NCBI GenBank assembly: GCA_022574555.1
Contig: JACZRV010000001.1
Span: 1 to 64,000 of the forward strand
Origin: SAR324 cluster bacterium
GTDB taxonomy: Bacteria > SAR324 > JACQKK01
Direction: 5' to 3'
DNA length: 64,000 bases
Shown: positions 62,084 to 64,000 of the stretch, piece by piece
Layout: every line of letters starts with the position of its first letter
Position numbering within the stretch: the first letter of the stretch is position 1
Position numbers and translations under genes: made by a program
Notes under the pieces: generated by a model
Told to the model about the DNA's origin: nothing
Databases searched by the model: none
The model's input: the letters and a program-made list of their open reading frames with translations, nothing else

Positions 62084-62113
62084 ATTATCTAACGGGTGGC
62101 CGCGCGAAGTCAA
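62084..62113 (-). promoter_or_regulatory. Candidate sigma70 promoter for the RND efflux operon
   Basis: On the reverse strand TTGACT (62113-62108) and GATAAT (62089-62084) are 18 bp apart, each matching the consensus at 5 of 6 positions. The leader to the adaptor start would be about 113 nt. Confidence 0.5.
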
Positions 62114-62229
62114 ACTCAGCGGTATGATCCGGGTATCTCGCGAACCACCGCATCCAGGTTTCCCGTTGCTCCCGCGGGGATCAAGTGAGTGGTTCGTGCA
62201 CCGTACCCCTTGCCGCGTTGACGATACAG

Positions 62230-64000
<1,771 letters not shown>

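Overview
The window reads as a stretch of chromosome from a Gram-negative bacterium with a moderately high G+C content. Evidence for this includes an RND efflux pair with a periplasmic adaptor, a predicted outer-membrane beta-barrel protein, an MsbA-like flippase, TatB, and dTDP-sugar and UDP-galactose genes for surface polysaccharide. The gene order rimP-nusA-infB-rbfA-truB-rpsO-pnp, the EtfBA plus membrane Fe-S oxidoreductase module and the FapA-like protein fit a proteobacterial or deltaproteobacterial-type lineage. I cannot name a genus. I see no rRNA, tRNA, transposase, integrase or CRISPR array.

Layout. 0.2-16.5 kb: a nucleotide-sugar epimerase next to an AT-rich gap, then mixed housekeeping genes (proB, sirtuin, histidine phosphatase, MsbA-like ABC exporter, a degenerate kinase-like protein, moaB, engB, aldo/keto reductase), and a reverse-strand glycolate oxidase operon glcD-glcE-glcF that is translationally coupled to a CPBP-family membrane protease. 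16.8-20 kb: proC, then a REC-kinase-pseudoREC protein and an OmpR-type response regulator. 20.2-24.7 kb: rpsU, then etfB-etfA and a 698-residue membrane Fe-S oxidoreductase, which together should pass electrons from flavoprotein dehydrogenases to the quinone pool. 25.2-36.8 kb: the translation and RNA operon rimP-nusA-infB-rbfA-truB-rpsO-pnp, a REC-histidine kinase, rnc and rluB. 37.1-41.0 kb: a tightly packed four-gene operon (FapA-like protein, pentapeptide-repeat protein, secreted SH3-like protein, NifH/BchL-like ATPase lacking the cluster cysteines), which is the best candidate here for an uncharacterised system. 41.0-51.7 kb: double-hotdog thioesterase, unknown proteins, MFS permease, galE, a membrane methyltransferase, a THUMP-type RNA methyltransferase, rsfS, tatB and rpiA. 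52.0-55.3 kb: a solitary restriction-modification fusion of the type ISP kind. 55.5-64 kb: rfbB-rfbA, an RND efflux system, eno and the start of an ftsB-like gene that runs off the window.

Two signals cut across the genes. First, at least fourteen short tandem duplications (units of 11-18 bp, two to four copies) lie in spacers or at the very ends of genes, far more than chance would give. Second, the rpsO-pnp spacer holds a long imperfect hairpin, and the RNase III gene lies 1.4 kb downstream of pnp, which recalls the RNase III-dependent control of pnp known in Escherichia coli. All functions are inferred by eye from sequence motifs; no database search was possible.
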